A stretch of 64,000 bases of DNA from Streptomyces sp. NBC_01465 (GCF_036227325.1 NZ_CP109467.1:8370001-8434000), one strand, 5' to 3'. Shown: positions 26,304 through 36,148, counted from the first letter of the stretch. Notes: generated by a model from the letters alone, not told the origin. Numbers and translations: made by a program.

Positions 26304-27194
26304 GTGAAGAAACTACTGAGTTTCGCGTCCGTACTGGCACTCTTGACCGGAATCGCCATTGCCTCGACAACGTCCGCCTACGCCGCTACGGACAGGAGTG
26401 GGGCGGAACGGCTGAACATCCCGAACAGCAGTGCATGCAGGGCGGGCCGCACCGTCATGGAAGGAATGGTCGCGGGGTCGGGCGGCCAGCTCTACATCAT
26501 TTTCACCAAAGCGGGCGGTGAAGAGCCGGTCCTGTCCAGATGGTTGCGCGACGGCTCGACCTGGGACGGTGCCAGCTGGATCTGCGCCGGGGCGCCGACC
26601 TCCATACCCGCACTCGGCCACGGCAACGACCTCGCCTACCATCCGGACTATCGGGGCCAGGGTGCTGCCTTGATTGCCACCCAGGGAAGCCAATCGGCGT
26701 ACCCGAGCCCTGATGTGACGATCATTCACCTGGACTCGTCGGGATCTGTTGGCGCAAGCGAGGTGGTCCATCTGCCCATCGGCAATATCAGCGGCCTCTG
26801 CTACAGCGCGACGGCGGCCGACGGAGCCGGCAAATATGCCGCCCGCCGCTTGGGCAACCTGTGGACCCATCCCGGTGCCGGTTCGCTGACGAGCGGATGG
26901 ACGCTGGTGAAGAGCAACCTGACGAGTCACGACAATCGTTCCGACCAAGGCATTGACTGCTCCGAGAACTACATCTGGAGCACCAGGTCCATCAACACTT
27001 CAACGCCCGAAACCGGGTGGAACTGGGTGTACCAGTACAACTGGTCAGGAGGTGACGTGGAGAGCGACATCGGAATTCCAGGGAACAACCTGGCCGACGA
27101 GATCGAAGATGTTACCCACGTTGGGAGCGACTTCTTCATCGGCGTCAACGAAAACGGCGGGAGCGCCGACTCCGTGAAGGTCTTCATCGAGTGA
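26304..27194 (+). CDS. Secreted protein of unknown function
   Basis: Exported protein of 296 residues. The GTG at 26304 has GGAGAGG six bases upstream and starts a short Sec signal (KKLLSFASVLALLTGIAIAS, then SAYA). The mature part has periodic strands (GGQLYIIFTKAGGEEPVLSR, NDLAYHPDYRGQGAALIATQ, ISGLCYSATAADGAGKYAAR) that suggest a beta-propeller. Two cysteines at either end of the region, plus a third, could form disulfides. Codon use is less GC-biased than in neighbours, and the gene follows a possible transposase relic, so recent transfer is plausible. No family was recognised. Confidence 0.75.
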   Translation: MKKLLSFASVLALLTGIAIASTTSAYAATDRSGAERLNIPNSSACRAGRTVMEGMVAGSGGQLYIIFTKAGGEEPVLSRWLRDGSTWDGASWICAGAPTSIPALGHGNDLAYHPDYRGQGAALIATQGSQSAYPSPDVTIIHLDSSGSVGASEVVHLPIGNISGLCYSATAADGAGKYAARRLGNLWTHPGAGSLTSGWTLVKSNLTSHDNRSDQGIDCSENYIWSTRSINTSTPETGWNWVYQYNWSGGDVESDIGIPGNNLADEIEDVTHVGSDFFIGVNENGGSADSVKVFIE

Positions 27195-27246
27195 AGTCCT
27201 TCCCTCCGCACAGCTGAGAACGCGGCACCGTCCATCCCTGCCTGTG

Positions 27247-27280
27247 AGGTTTCCCCGTGTCCAAGATCACGGGGAAACCT
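27247..27280. terminator. Bidirectional hairpin terminator
   Basis: A perfect 13-bp inverted repeat (AGGTTTCCCCGTG and its complement) with an 8-base loop lies between the convergent secreted-protein and aldehyde dehydrogenase genes. Confidence 0.82.
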
Positions 27281-27299
27281 GGCAGACCGACTTCAGCCT

Positions 27300-28823
27300 C
27301 TAGAAGAGCCCGAGTTTCTTCGGGCTGTACGAGATCAGAAGGTTCTTCGTCTGCTGGTAGTGGTCCAGCATCATCTTGTGGTTCTCGCGGCCGATCCCCG
27401 ACTGCTTGTAGCCACCGAACGCCGCATGGGCCGGATACGTGTGATAGCTGTTCGTCCACACCCGGCCCGCCTGGATCGCCCGGCCCGCCCGGTACGCCGT
27501 GTTCATGTCCCGTGTCCAGACACCCGCGCCCAGCCCGTAGAGCGTGTCGTTCGCCGTCCTGATCGCGTCGTCGAAGTCGGTGAACGACGTCACCGCGACG
27601 ACCGGGCCGAAGATCTCCTCCTGGAAGACCCGCATACGGTTGTCGCCCTCGAAGATCGTCGGCTGGACGTAGTAGCCGCCCGCCAACTCGCCGTCGTACT
27701 CGATGCGCTGACCACCCGTCAGGATCTTCGCACCTTCCTGCTGGCCGATGTCGAGGTACGAGAGGATCTTCTGGAGCTGGTCGTTGGAGGCCTGTGCGCC
27801 GATCATCGTGTCGGTGTCCAGCGGGTGCCCGGCCCTGATCGCCTCGGTGCGAGCGATGCCCGCCTCGAGGAACTCGCTGTAGTGGCCGCGCTGGATCAGG
27901 GCGCGCGAGGGACAGGTGCAGACCTCGCCCTGGTTGAGTGCGAAGAGCGTGAAGCCTTCGAGTGCCTTGTCGCGGAAGTCGTCGTCGGCCGACCAGACGT
28001 CGTCGAAGAAGATGTTCGGGGACTTGCCGCCGAGTTCGAGGCTGACGGGCTTGATGTTCTCCGAGGCGTACTGCATGATCAGCCGCCCCGTCGTCGTCTC
28101 GCCGGTGAAGGCGATCTTCGCCACGCGCGCGCTGGAGGCCAGCGGCTTGCCCGCCTCGACGCCGAAGCCGTTGACGATGTTGACGACGCCCGGCGGCAGC
28201 AGGTCCGCGATCAGGCTCATCAGGACGTGGATCGACGCGGGCGTCTGCTCGGCCGGCTTCAGCACCACCGCGTTGCCCGCGGCCAGGGCCGGCGCCAGCT
28301 TCCAGGCCGCCATGAGGATCGGGAAGTTCCACGGGATGATCTGTCCGACGACGCCCAGCGGCTCGTGGAAGTGGTACGCGACCGTGTCGTCGTCGAGCTC
28401 GCTGAGCGTTCCCTCCTGGGAGCGCAGGGCGCCCGCGAAGTAGCGGAAGTGGTCGACGGCCAGGGGGAGGTCGGCCGCCAGGCACTCGCGTATCGGCTTG
28501 CCGTTCTCCCAGCTCTCCGCGACGGCGAGCTCTTCGAGATGCGCCTCGATGCGGTCCGCGATCTTGTTGAGGATGTTCGCGCGCTCGCCTGCCGCGGTGC
28601 GACCCCAGCCGGGTGCCGCCGCATGTGCGGCGTCCAGGGCGGTCTCGATGTCCTCGGCGGTGCCGCGGGCGATCTCGGTGAAGGGGCGGCCGTTGACGGG
28701 GCTGGGGTTGTCGAAGTACTGGCCGCGGGCCGGGGGTACGTACTCCCCGCCGATCCAGTGGTCGTAGCGGGACTGGTACGAGACGATCGCGCCGTCGGTG
28801 CCGGGCGCAGCGTAACGGGTCAT
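27300..28823 (-). CDS. NAD-dependent aldehyde dehydrogenase, acetaldehyde type
   Basis: Cytoplasmic aldehyde dehydrogenase of 507 residues, the length of the AldB/ExaC group. ATG 28823 has GGAGG 8 bases upstream and is preferred over one six codons earlier. Family motifs are [19 protein letters not shown], the NAD-binding FTGETTTGR, the general base in [10 protein letters not shown], the catalytic cysteine in [11 protein letters not shown] and GPVVAV near the end. The C-terminal [20 protein letters not shown] and [12 protein letters not shown] are typical of acetaldehyde dehydrogenases. Likely oxidises acetaldehyde or similar short aldehydes. Confidence 0.95.
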   Translation of the reverse strand: MTRYAAPGTDGAIVSYQSRYDHWIGGEYVPPARGQYFDNPSPVNGRPFTEIARGTAEDIETALDAAHAAAPGWGRTAAGERANILNKIADRIEAHLEELAVAESWENGKPIRECLAADLPLAVDHFRYFAGALRSQEGTLSELDDDTVAYHFHEPLGVVGQIIPWNFPILMAAWKLAPALAAGNAVVLKPAEQTPASIHVLMSLIADLLPPGVVNIVNGFGVEAGKPLASSARVAKIAFTGETTTGRLIMQYASENIKPVSLELGGKSPNIFFDDVWSADDDFRDKALEGFTLFALNQGEVCTCPSRALIQRGHYSEFLEAGIARTEAIRAGHPLDTDTMIGAQASNDQLQKILSYLDIGQQEGAKILTGGQRIEYDGELAGGYYVQPTIFEGDNRMRVFQEEIFGPVVAVTSFTDFDDAIRTANDTLYGLGAGVWTRDMNTAYRAGRAIQAGRVWTNSYHTYPAHAAFGGYKQSGIGRENHKMMLDHYQQTKNLLISYSPKKLGLF

Positions 28824-28993
28824 CTCCGAGGCCTCCCTCAAGGCGCCGCCCGCCGTTGGACGGCGCTTGGATGTTCCTCATCGTTGTCGTGTGCAGCGCG
28901 TACGACAAGCGTCACGACAGCCCCCATTGACGGCATGGTGCCCCTCTTGGATTCTCGACACGAAAGGCACGACGTAACACAACGGGGGATTTC

Positions 28994-29974
28994 ATGCAAC
29001 GAAACGTGCTTAGTGTTGCGCATGGGTCAAAAAGGTTCTCGGGAGGGGCAGTTGCCCTGCTGGCCGGCTCCGCGCTGACGCTCTGCGGCTGCAGCGACGG
29101 CCAGACCAAGGGCGGCAGCGGAGGTGCGACTCCCATGCCGTCCGCGACCACATCCGCGCCCGTCACCGCCGCCGAGTACCGTACGTCGCTGAGCGGGGCG
29201 ACCGCGCCGGTCAACCAGGCCCTGGCCGACCTGGCCAGGGCGCGGTCCGGCGGCGCAGTGCAGAAGGCGCTCGCGAAAGCGACGGACGCCACGGGGAGCG
29301 CGAGGACACGCCTCGACGGCGTACGCACCCCTGACGGGGCCCGCAGCGATCACACGGCCCTGGCCCAGGCGATGGACGACCTGCACTCCGACCTGCTCGA
29401 CACCAGCACCGGCCTGCGCACGCCCGCCTCCAGCGGCCTGTGCACCCCGGGTGCGGCCGTCACGCACATCGGCACCGAGAAGAGCTTCGCCGCCCTGCGG
29501 ACGGCGGACGCGGCGCTCGCCGCCCGCGGCTACAGGCCGGGGCTCGTCCTGCCCAGGATGCCGAAGGAGCAGCACCGCAGCCTGGGCAACGGCACCTTCC
29601 TGCGGGACGGGAACCGCAGCGGCCGCGGCATCCTCACCGTCGTCAACTCGGGCTCCACCGATACGGCGTTGACCGTGGCCCGCGGCAAGCGGCCCGCCTT
29701 CACCGTCTATGTGCGCAGGCACTCCGACGTGAAGGTCAGGCACATCAACGACGGTACCTACACGATCTATTACGCGTCGGGCGAGGACTGGGACCGAGGG
29801 GCGAAGAAGTTCTCCAGGGGGTGCACCTTCCAGAAGTTCGACCGGACGTCGAAGTTCGAGACGACCACCACCTCCACCCAGATCATCTACAGCACCTGGA
29901 CGCTGACGCTGAAGATGGGCCTCGGCGGGAACGCCACCGTCTCCGACGTCCCGCCGGGGCAGTACCCCTCCTGA
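28994..29974 (+). CDS. Putative lipoprotein
   Basis: Protein of 326 residues with a lipoprotein signal: hydrophobic segment then LTLCGC, the second cysteine being the lipidated residue. A Thr/Ser/Pro-rich linker follows. Residues 60-140 are helical (VNQALADLARARSG, ALAQAMDDLHSDLLDT). The C-terminal half is beta-rich (GRGILTVVNSGSTDTALTV, RHINDGTYTIYYASGEDWDR), similar to a surface domain in other actinobacterial lipoproteins. No enzyme motif was recognised. It is divergent from the aldehyde dehydrogenase. Confidence 0.8.
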   Translation: MQRNVLSVAHGSKRFSGGAVALLAGSALTLCGCSDGQTKGGSGGATPMPSATTSAPVTAAEYRTSLSGATAPVNQALADLARARSGGAVQKALAKATDATGSARTRLDGVRTPDGARSDHTALAQAMDDLHSDLLDTSTGLRTPASSGLCTPGAAVTHIGTEKSFAALRTADAALAARGYRPGLVLPRMPKEQHRSLGNGTFLRDGNRSGRGILTVVNSGSTDTALTVARGKRPAFTVYVRRHSDVKVRHINDGTYTIYYASGEDWDRGAKKFSRGCTFQKFDRTSKFETTTTSTQIIYSTWTLTLKMGLGGNATVSDVPPGQYPS

Positions 29975-32105
29975 TGAACGCGCGTAGGGTCAGGCGAAGT
30001 TGACCAGCCGGATGTAGCGCACCCAGTCCCACTCGGGGCCGGGATCCGTGTGGTCCGTGCCCGGCACCTGGTAGTGGCCCAGGATGTGCTCGCGGTCCTT
30101 CGGTATCCCGTACCGGTCGCAGACGGAGGCGGTGAGCGCCGCCGACTGCTCGTACAGGGCGTTGGTGAAGTACGAGGGCTGATCGACCCAGCCCTCGTGC
30201 TCGATGCCGATGCTGCGGGTGTTGTACCCCCAGTTCCCCGCGTGCCAGGCGATGTCGCGCTCGCGCACGCACTGGGCGATGTACCCGTCGGCCGAGCGCA
30301 CCACATAGTGCGCGGTGACCTGCTTCGCCGGGTTCTGGAAGATGGAGATCGTGTTGGGGAAGGTCTCCTGGGTGACATGGATGATCACCCGGTCGATCGT
30401 GTACGCCGAAGGCCGGGTGGACGCCGTGTAGTTGGAAGTGGAGCCGGGCTTCCAGTGCGCGAGCAGGTAGTCGGTGTCGGCCGTCGCGCCCGCCTCGGCG
30501 TGCGTGGCGGGCAGCAGGATGCCCGCGGCCGCGGTGAGGGCGGTTCCCTGGAGCAGCCGTCTGCGGCTGGGGCCTGTTCTTTCGCGTGGCATGGAGGCTC
30601 TCCTGTCTCGGTGCGGGAACGGTACGCGGCCTACCGGCGGGGGAGCGGACCGGGGTGTCCTGCGGTTCGTCCAGGTGGATCCGGCCGGTCTCCGCGAGCC
30701 GCCCGGGATGGCGGCGTACCAGTACGGCCAGGACGATCACGCCGATCAGCATCCACACGCCGACCACGGGACCCGCGTACGAGACCGGCGGCGTGAGCTC
30801 GGTGACGAAGTCGAAGACGGGGATCCCGGCGGCCGTCAGCAGCGCGGGGACGAAGGCGACGATGCCCAGCAGCGGGAAGAGCAGGTGAAGCACCGGGTTG
30901 AACGCCTCGCGCCTGCGCCGCAGAAAGTACCCGACGCAGGCCAGGTTCACGACGATGTACACCCCGATGACCACGGTCACGATGACCGCGGCCAGCAGAT
31001 AGAAGGCCGTCACCGGGTCGTAGCCGAAGCCCAGTCCGAGCACGGCCGCCAGCGCCACGACGAACTGCACGGCAACGCCCACCACGGGGGAGCGGTGGCG
31101 CGGATGGATGTGGGTGAAGGGGCGCGGGAAGACTCCGGCGCGGCCGAGCGCGAAGGCCGTACGGGTGGAGACGTTCGAGCACGCATTGGCGTTGGCGATG
31201 GTCGAGTTGACGACGGCCAGGAAGACCAGCACCCAGAACAGCCCGAACGAGGCGCGCGCCACGCCCTCCCACGAGGCGTCGCCCGACACCCCGAAGCCGG
31301 CGAACTTGTCGGGTCCGAAGTACACGGACATGGCATAGGTCGTCAGGACGTAGAACAGCCCGATCGACAGCGCCGCGCCGAGCACGGCCCGCCGCATCGT
31401 GCGCCGCGCGTCCTTGGCTTCCTCTGCGAGCGGGGCGGCTGCCTCGAATCCGGCGAAGGCCAGCACCGTGTAGACGGAGCCCGCGAAGACGCCACTGAGA
31501 CCCGAGTGCCCCTCCGCGGTGTGCGAAGTGCCGAACACCGAGAGGGTGTTGGCGTCGCCCGCCTTCGCGATCAGCATCACCGCGAAAACCAGGAACACCG
31601 CCACCTCGAAGAGGCCGAGGATCGTTCCGAAGCGTGCCGACGCCCGTACGCCGAAGAATCCCGCCAGCGCGATGATCACCGCTCCGGCGACGGCCCACGG
31701 CCACCACAGGCCCGCCGGGTAGGACTCCCACTGCCGGTGCAGGGTCGGCGCCGTGGTGAAGCCCAGCTGGAGCAGCAGGAGCGCGGGCACCAGTGCCTCG
31801 ACGAAGACGTAGCCCCAGCCGACGAGGAATCCGATCGCCGGATGGAGACCCTGGGAGGAGTACGTGGCCACCGAGCCCGCGGCCGGCAGATGCCGGGCCA
31901 GCTCGGCGATGCACGAGGCGGTGAAGAGGCAGGCGACGAGCGCCACCAGTACGGAGAGCGGCAGACTGCCGCCCGCGAAGGCGGCGCCCGACGGTATGGA
32001 AGCGGCGACGGCAGCCGCGGGCGCCATCGCCGTGATGCTCTGGAACAGGACCTCGCGCAGCCCTACGGCGTCGCGGCGCAGCCCTGGATTCGTATCCCCC
32101 GACAT
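29883..32105 (-). CDS. APC superfamily amino acid permease with no stop before the downstream amidase gene
   Basis: Membrane transporter with 12 predicted helices. Start 32105 begins SGDTNPGLRRDAVGLREVLF; IPSGAAFAGGSLPLSVL lies in helix 1. Other family segments are YSSQGLHPAIGFLVGWGYVF, AGFEAAAPLAEEAKDARRTM and NANACSNVSTRTAFALGRAG. The protein resembles actinobacterial permeases of about 490 residues and should end just after ETGRIHLDEPQ near 30650. Instead the frame stays open through the entire amidase gene in a different frame, to 29883, giving 740 codons. Function is confident; the true C-terminus is not. A frameshift that reaches the stop at 30631 is an alternative. Confidence 0.75.
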   Translation of the reverse strand: MSGDTNPGLRRDAVGLREVLFQSITAMAPAAAVAASIPSGAAFAGGSLPLSVLVALVACLFTASCIAELARHLPAAGSVATYSSQGLHPAIGFLVGWGYVFVEALVPALLLLQLGFTTAPTLHRQWESYPAGLWWPWAVAGAVIIALAGFFGVRASARFGTILGLFEVAVFLVFAVMLIAKAGDANTLSVFGTSHTAEGHSGLSGVFAGSVYTVLAFAGFEAAAPLAEEAKDARRTMRRAVLGAALSIGLFYVLTTYAMSVYFGPDKFAGFGVSGDASWEGVARASFGLFWVLVFLAVVNSTIANANACSNVSTRTAFALGRAGVFPRPFTHIHPRHRSPVVGVAVQFVVALAAVLGLGFGYDPVTAFYLLAAVIVTVVIGVYIVVNLACVGYFLRRRREAFNPVLHLLFPLLGIVAFVPALLTAAGIPVFDFVTELTPPVSYAGPVVGVWMLIGVIVLAVLVRRHPGRLAETGRIHLDEPQDTPVRSPAGRPRTVPAPRQESLHATRKNRPQPQTAAPGNRPHRGRGHPAARHARRGGRDGRHRLPARALEARLHFQLHGVHPAFGVHDRPGDHPCHPGDLPQHDLHLPEPGEAGHRALCGALGRRVHRPVRARARHRLARGELGVQHPQHRHRARGLGRSALVLHQRPVRAVGGAHRLRLRPVRDTEGPRAHPGPLPGAGHGPHGSRPRVGLGALHPAGQLRLTLRAFIRRGTAPAGRRRRWRSRRGPSSASASRCCR
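29990..30592 (-). CDS. Tat-exported N-acetylmuramoyl-L-alanine amidase (Amidase_2)
   Basis: Peptidoglycan amidase of 200 residues. The N-terminus is a twin-arginine signal (PSRRRLLQG, then a hydrophobic stretch and THAEAGA). The AmpD-like core has the first zinc histidine in VIIHVTQE, SIGIEHEGWVD around the catalytic glutamate, and GHYQVPGTDHTDPGPEWDW carrying the distal zinc ligands. It cleaves the bond between muramic acid and L-alanine. GGAGAG precedes the ATG. The whole gene is also covered, in another frame, by the unterminated APC transporter frame. Confidence 0.93.
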   Translation of the reverse strand: MPRERTGPSRRRLLQGTALTAAAGILLPATHAEAGATADTDYLLAHWKPGSTSNYTASTRPSAYTIDRVIIHVTQETFPNTISIFQNPAKQVTAHYVVRSADGYIAQCVRERDIAWHAGNWGYNTRSIGIEHEGWVDQPSYFTNALYEQSAALTASVCDRYGIPKDREHILGHYQVPGTDHTDPGPEWDWVRYIRLVNFA

Positions 32106-32199
32106 CCTTCGACTCCTTGCGTCCGCCAACCGACAAGAGTCTCGCGGGCCACACGGTACGGGGCGGCGCGCAAGGGGCGGAAGAGACCGGGGCGTACGG

Positions 32200-33372
32200 T
32201 CAGCCCGTGTAGGAGGCCGGGTCGTCCAATACCGCACGGACCACCGAGTGTGCCGCGCCGAGCAGCGGGCCCTCCGAGCCGAGCCGCGAGACGGTCAGCG
32301 AGGGGCGGGCGGGCTCGGCCGTGCGCCGTGTCAACTCCCGCTCCAGTGAAGGGAGAAGCCACGGAGCGAGGCGCGAGAGCGCGCCGCCGAGGACGACCGC
32401 CTGCGGGTCGAGCAGGTTCACGGTCCCGGCGAGCGCGATGCCGAGCGCACCTCCCGCCGTGCTCAGCGCGCGCCGCACCGCGCGGTCGCCGTCCGCCGCG
32501 CGCTCGGCGAGCAGGTCCACGGAGCGGCCGGTCGCGGTGAGCCCGGCGGCGCGCAGCACCGCCTCCTCGCCGGCGTACTGCTCCAGGCAGCCGCGGCCGC
32601 CGCAGGCGCAGGCCGGCCCTTCGGGGCGTACCGGAACGTGGCCCAACTCGCCCGCGTAGCCGTGGGTTCCGCGCAGCAGGCGGCCCTCGACGACCACCGC
32701 GGCGCCGATGCCGATCTCGGCGGAGACATGGACGAAGTCCTGGGGGGCGGGGTCGCCGCCGAGCCAGAGCTCGGCGAGCGCACCCAGGTTCGCCTCGTTG
32801 TCGACGCTCAGCTGCGCCCCGTACGGCAGACAGGCGCCCAGATCGACGTCCTCCCAGCCGAGGTTGGGGGCGCGGACGACGGTCTGGGTGTCGCGCGCCA
32901 CCAGACCGGGGACGGCGACCGCGATCCCCGCGGGCCGCAGCCCCTCGCCGCGTGCGCTGTCCGTCACCTGGCGGATCAGCTCGGCGAGTTCCTTCAGCAC
33001 GGGTTCGGCCGGGCGGCCGCGGTTGTCGGTTTGCGCGTCGGCCCGCGCGCGCACCTTGCCGTGCAGATCGACGGCGCAGACGGCGAGATGGTCGACGCCG
33101 ATCTCCGCCCCGATGCCGACCGGGCCGCGCCCGCTCAGCGAGAGCGCACTGCCGGGGCGGCCGACCGACCCCGACTGTTCGCGGCCGAGCTCGACCAGGA
33201 GCCCGCCGCGGATCAGTTCGTCGACGAGGGAGGAGACGGCTGCCCGGGTGAGGCCGATACGGCCTGCGACGGCGGCCCGGGACAGCGGTCCGTACCCGGC
33301 TGCCGCGTGCATCACCAGGGAGAGATTGCGCCGTCGCATGCCCTGCTGGGTGTTGGGAAGGGGAGCGGTCAT
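32200..33372 (-). CDS. ROK family transcriptional repressor, likely xylose regulator
   Basis: Repressor of 390 residues of the NagC/XylR type. Residues 1-75 form a winged helix (SRAAVAGRIGLTRAAVSSLV). Residues 85-385 are the ROK sugar-kinase-like domain, with GIGAEIGVDHLAV, the zinc-binding CACGGRGCLEQY and GGALGIALAGTVNLLDPQAV. ATP-site residues are degenerate, as in regulators. It overlaps the xylB stop by 4 bases (ATGA), so kinase and regulator are made from one mRNA divergent from xylA. This strongly suggests it is the local XylR, binding xylose or a related sugar. Confidence 0.9.
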   Translation of the reverse strand: MTAPLPNTQQGMRRRNLSLVMHAAAGYGPLSRAAVAGRIGLTRAAVSSLVDELIRGGLLVELGREQSGSVGRPGSALSLSGRGPVGIGAEIGVDHLAVCAVDLHGKVRARADAQTDNRGRPAEPVLKELAELIRQVTDSARGEGLRPAGIAVAVPGLVARDTQTVVRAPNLGWEDVDLGACLPYGAQLSVDNEANLGALAELWLGGDPAPQDFVHVSAEIGIGAAVVVEGRLLRGTHGYAGELGHVPVRPEGPACACGGRGCLEQYAGEEAVLRAAGLTATGRSVDLLAERAADGDRAVRRALSTAGGALGIALAGTVNLLDPQAVVLGGALSRLAPWLLPSLERELTRRTAEPARPSLTVSRLGSEGPLLGAAHSVVRAVLDDPASYTG

Positions 33373-34814
33373 GTCCGTACCTCCTGGTGCAGCAGTGCAT
33401 CGGCTCCGGTGAGCGTGGATCCGATCCTGTGCAGCGCGGACTCGTCCACCGGGAGGGGAGCGTACAGCGGACCCTGCGCCGTGCCCCAGCGCCGGGCGAC
33501 CGCGGCCGGGTCCTCGCCGGTCAGCAGACCCGCCGCCTGGGCGGCCGCGCCGAGCGCCACGAGCTCCTTGGCCGCGGGAACCTGTACGGCGCGCCCCGAC
33601 AGCCGTCGTACGGTTTCGCGCCAGGCCGCGCCCTGTGCGCCGCCGCCGATCAGCAGGAGCGGAGCGGTCGGGTCCGCGTCATGGTCGAGCACCTCGTCCA
33701 GGGCGGCGAGCAGCGCGAAGACGGCCCCGTCGTAGGCCGCCTGGAGCAGCTGCCCGCCGGTGGTGTCGTGCCGCACGCCGTAGAACAGACCGGCGGAGTG
33801 GGGGAGTTGGGGAGTGCGCTCGCCGCCGAGGAAGGGCAGGACGGTGGCGGAGCCGCCCGCCTCGACAGCCTCGCGGTCCAGGCCGAATAGGGCGGCGATG
33901 CGGTCCACGGCCAGGGTGCAGTTGAGGGTGCAGGCGAGCGGCAGCCAGTCACCGCGGGCGTCAGCGAAGCCCGCGACGGTGCCGGTCGGGTCGACGGGGC
34001 GGTGTCCGGACACCGCGTAGACCGTGCCGGAGGTGCCGAGGCTCAGGACCGGCTGACCGGGGAGCAGGCCGAGGCCGAGGGCCGCAGCCGCGTTGTCGCC
34101 GGTGCCCGGCGCGACGAGGATGCCGGGCCGCAGGGGGAGTTCGGGCAGGTCCAGTACGGTGCCGGCGGCCTCGTCGGGCCGCAGGACCTCGGGGAGCATC
34201 GCGGGGTCCAGGTCGGCGAGGGCGAGGATCTCCTCGTCGTACGCGCCCGTCGCCGAGGACCACCAGCCCGTGCCGGAAGCGTCGCCCCGGTCGGTGACGG
34301 CCCGGCCGGTGAGGCGTCCGGTGAGGTAGTCGTGCGGCAGGCGTACGGCGGCCGTGGCGCGCGCCGCCTCGGGTTCGTTCTCGCGCAGCCAGGCCCACTT
34401 GGTGACGGTGAACGCGGGCCCCGGCAGGCTGCCGGTCCGCTCGGCCCAGGCCTTGGGGCCGCCCAGTTCACCGATGAGGCGCTCGCTCTGCGGAGCCGAC
34501 CGTACGTCGTTCCAGAGCATCGCCGGGCGTACGGGATTGCCGGCGGAGTCCAGGGTGACGAGCCCGTGCTGCTGCCCGCCGACCGAGATCGCGGCGGCCC
34601 GCGTCGCGGGTTCGCCGCAGGCCTGCAGGGCGGCGGCGAGGGCCTGCCACCACTGGGCGGGGTCGCTCTCGCGTGCACCCGCGTCGCCGGAGACGGTGTG
34701 CGGGGCCTGGCCGCTCGCGACGACCTCGCCGGTCTCGGTGTCCACGACCAGCGCCTTGGTGGACTGGGTGGAGCTGTCCACCCCGATGACCAGCGGGCTG
34801 TGAGGTGCTGCCAT
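33369..34814 (-). CDS. xylB: Xylulokinase
   Basis: FGGY-family kinase of 481 residues that phosphorylates D-xylulose to xylulose 5-phosphate. Motifs include the phosphate-binding IGVDSSTQSTKALVVD, ISVGGQQHGLVTLD, WNDVRS, the adenosine-binding GTGDNAAAALGLG and LIGGGAQGAAWRETVRRLSG. The ATG at 34814 is preceded by GGAG at a good distance; a GTG one codon upstream is also possible. It is divergent from xylA and coupled to the ROK repressor gene. Confidence 0.95.
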   Translation of the reverse strand: MAAPHSPLVIGVDSSTQSTKALVVDTETGEVVASGQAPHTVSGDAGARESDPAQWWQALAAALQACGEPATRAAAISVGGQQHGLVTLDSAGNPVRPAMLWNDVRSAPQSERLIGELGGPKAWAERTGSLPGPAFTVTKWAWLRENEPEAARATAAVRLPHDYLTGRLTGRAVTDRGDASGTGWWSSATGAYDEEILALADLDPAMLPEVLRPDEAAGTVLDLPELPLRPGILVAPGTGDNAAAALGLGLLPGQPVLSLGTSGTVYAVSGHRPVDPTGTVAGFADARGDWLPLACTLNCTLAVDRIAALFGLDREAVEAGGSATVLPFLGGERTPQLPHSAGLFYGVRHDTTGGQLLQAAYDGAVFALLAALDEVLDHDADPTAPLLLIGGGAQGAAWRETVRRLSGRAVQVPAAKELVALGAAAQAAGLLTGEDPAAVARRWGTAQGPLYAPLPVDESALHRIGSTLTGADALLHQEVRT

Positions 34815-34911
34815 CACTTGACTCCGTTCCGCGACTTCACAACGATGCCTCCGGATACTAATTTGTTAACGGCCATGACGAAATAGCCGGGCCCGTCAAA
34901 AGGAGCACGAC
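34815..34911. promoter_or_regulatory. Divergent xylB/xylA promoter region with AT-rich element
   Basis: The 97-base gap holds ACTAATTTGTTAACGGCC at about 34857-34874, the most AT-rich run nearby, and likely contains both promoters and the ROK operator. The GGAG for xylB and AAAGGAG for xylA are at its ends. The operator assignment is inference. Confidence 0.5.
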
Positions 34912-36078
34912 ATGAACTACCAGCCGACCCCCGAGGACAAGTTCTCCTTCGGCCTGTGGACCGTGGGATGGCAGGGACGCGACCCGTTCGGTGATGCGAC
35001 CCGGCCCGCACTCGACCCGGTCGAGTCCGTACAGCGCCTGGCCGAACTCGGTGCGTACGGCGTCACCTTCCACGACGACGACCTGATCCCCTTCGGGTCC
35101 TCGGACGCCGAGCGCGAGTCCCACATCAAGCGCTTCCGGCAGGCGCTGGACGCCACCGGCCTCATCGTGCCGATGGCCACCACGAACCTCTTCACGCACC
35201 CGGTCTTCAAGGACGGCGGCTTCACCGCCAACGACCGCGACGTACGCCGCTACGCGCTCCGCAAGACGATGCGCAACATCGACCTGGCCGCCGAGATCGG
35301 CGCCCAGACCTATGTGGCGTGGGGCGGCCGCGAGGGCGCGGAGTCCGGTGGCGCCAAGGATGTCCGCTGCGCCCTGGACCGGATGAAGGAGGCCTTCGAC
35401 CTCCTCGGCGAGTACGTCACCGAGAAGGGCTACGACCTTCGCTTCGCCATCGAGCCCAAGCCCAACGAGCCGCGCGGCGACATCCTGCTGCCCACCGTCG
35501 GCCACGCCCTCGCGTTCATCGAGCGCCTGGAGCGACCGGAGCTGTACGGCGTGAACCCGGAGGTCGGCCACGAGCAGATGGCCGGGCTGAACTTCACGCA
35601 CTCCATCGCCCAGGCGATCTGGTCCGGCAAGCTCTTCCACATCGACCTCAACGGTCAGACCGGCATCAAGTACGACCAGGACCTGCGCTTCGGCGCGGGC
35701 GACCTGCGCTCCGCGTTCTGGCTCGTCGACTTGCTGGAGAGCGCCGGTTACGAGGGCCCGCGCCACTTCGACTTCAAGCCGCCGCGCACCGAGGGCTTCG
35801 ACGGGGTCTGGGCCTCGGCCGCGGGCTGCATGCGCAACTACCTGATCCTCAAGGAGCGCGCGGCCGCGTTCCGCGCCGACCCCGAGGTCCAGGACGCGCT
35901 GCGCGCCTCGCGCCTCGACCAGCTGGCGCAGCCCACGGCGGCGGACGGGCTCGCGGGTCTGCTCGCCGACCGCGGCGCCTTCGAGGAGTTCGACGTCACC
36001 GAGGCCGCCGAGCGGTCCATGGCGTTCGAGCACCTGGACCAGCTGGCGATGGACCACCTGCTCGCCGCACGCGGCTGA
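34912..36078 (+). CDS. xylA: Xylose isomerase
   Basis: Converts D-xylose to D-xylulose (and glucose to fructose) in the cytoplasm. At 388 residues it matches Streptomyces class I enzymes exactly, including numbering: catalytic H54 in VTFHDDDL, the first metal-ligand region [13 protein letters not shown] near 181, [11 protein letters not shown] near 217-220, HIDLNGQTG near 245, and [12 protein letters not shown] near 255-257. F26 and W16 line the sugar pocket. AAAGGAG precedes the ATG. Expression is likely controlled by the divergent ROK repressor. Confidence 0.98.
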   Translation: MNYQPTPEDKFSFGLWTVGWQGRDPFGDATRPALDPVESVQRLAELGAYGVTFHDDDLIPFGSSDAERESHIKRFRQALDATGLIVPMATTNLFTHPVFKDGGFTANDRDVRRYALRKTMRNIDLAAEIGAQTYVAWGGREGAESGGAKDVRCALDRMKEAFDLLGEYVTEKGYDLRFAIEPKPNEPRGDILLPTVGHALAFIERLERPELYGVNPEVGHEQMAGLNFTHSIAQAIWSGKLFHIDLNGQTGIKYDQDLRFGAGDLRSAFWLVDLLESAGYEGPRHFDFKPPRTEGFDGVWASAAGCMRNYLILKERAAAFRADPEVQDALRASRLDQLAQPTAADGLAGLLADRGAFEEFDVTEAAERSMAFEHLDQLAMDHLLAARG

Positions 36079-36148
36079 TCTGCCCCAGGAGCGGTCAACT
36101 TGCCCGAAGGGATGGCGAGATGACCGCTTCGGGGCGACTCTGGAGGGT

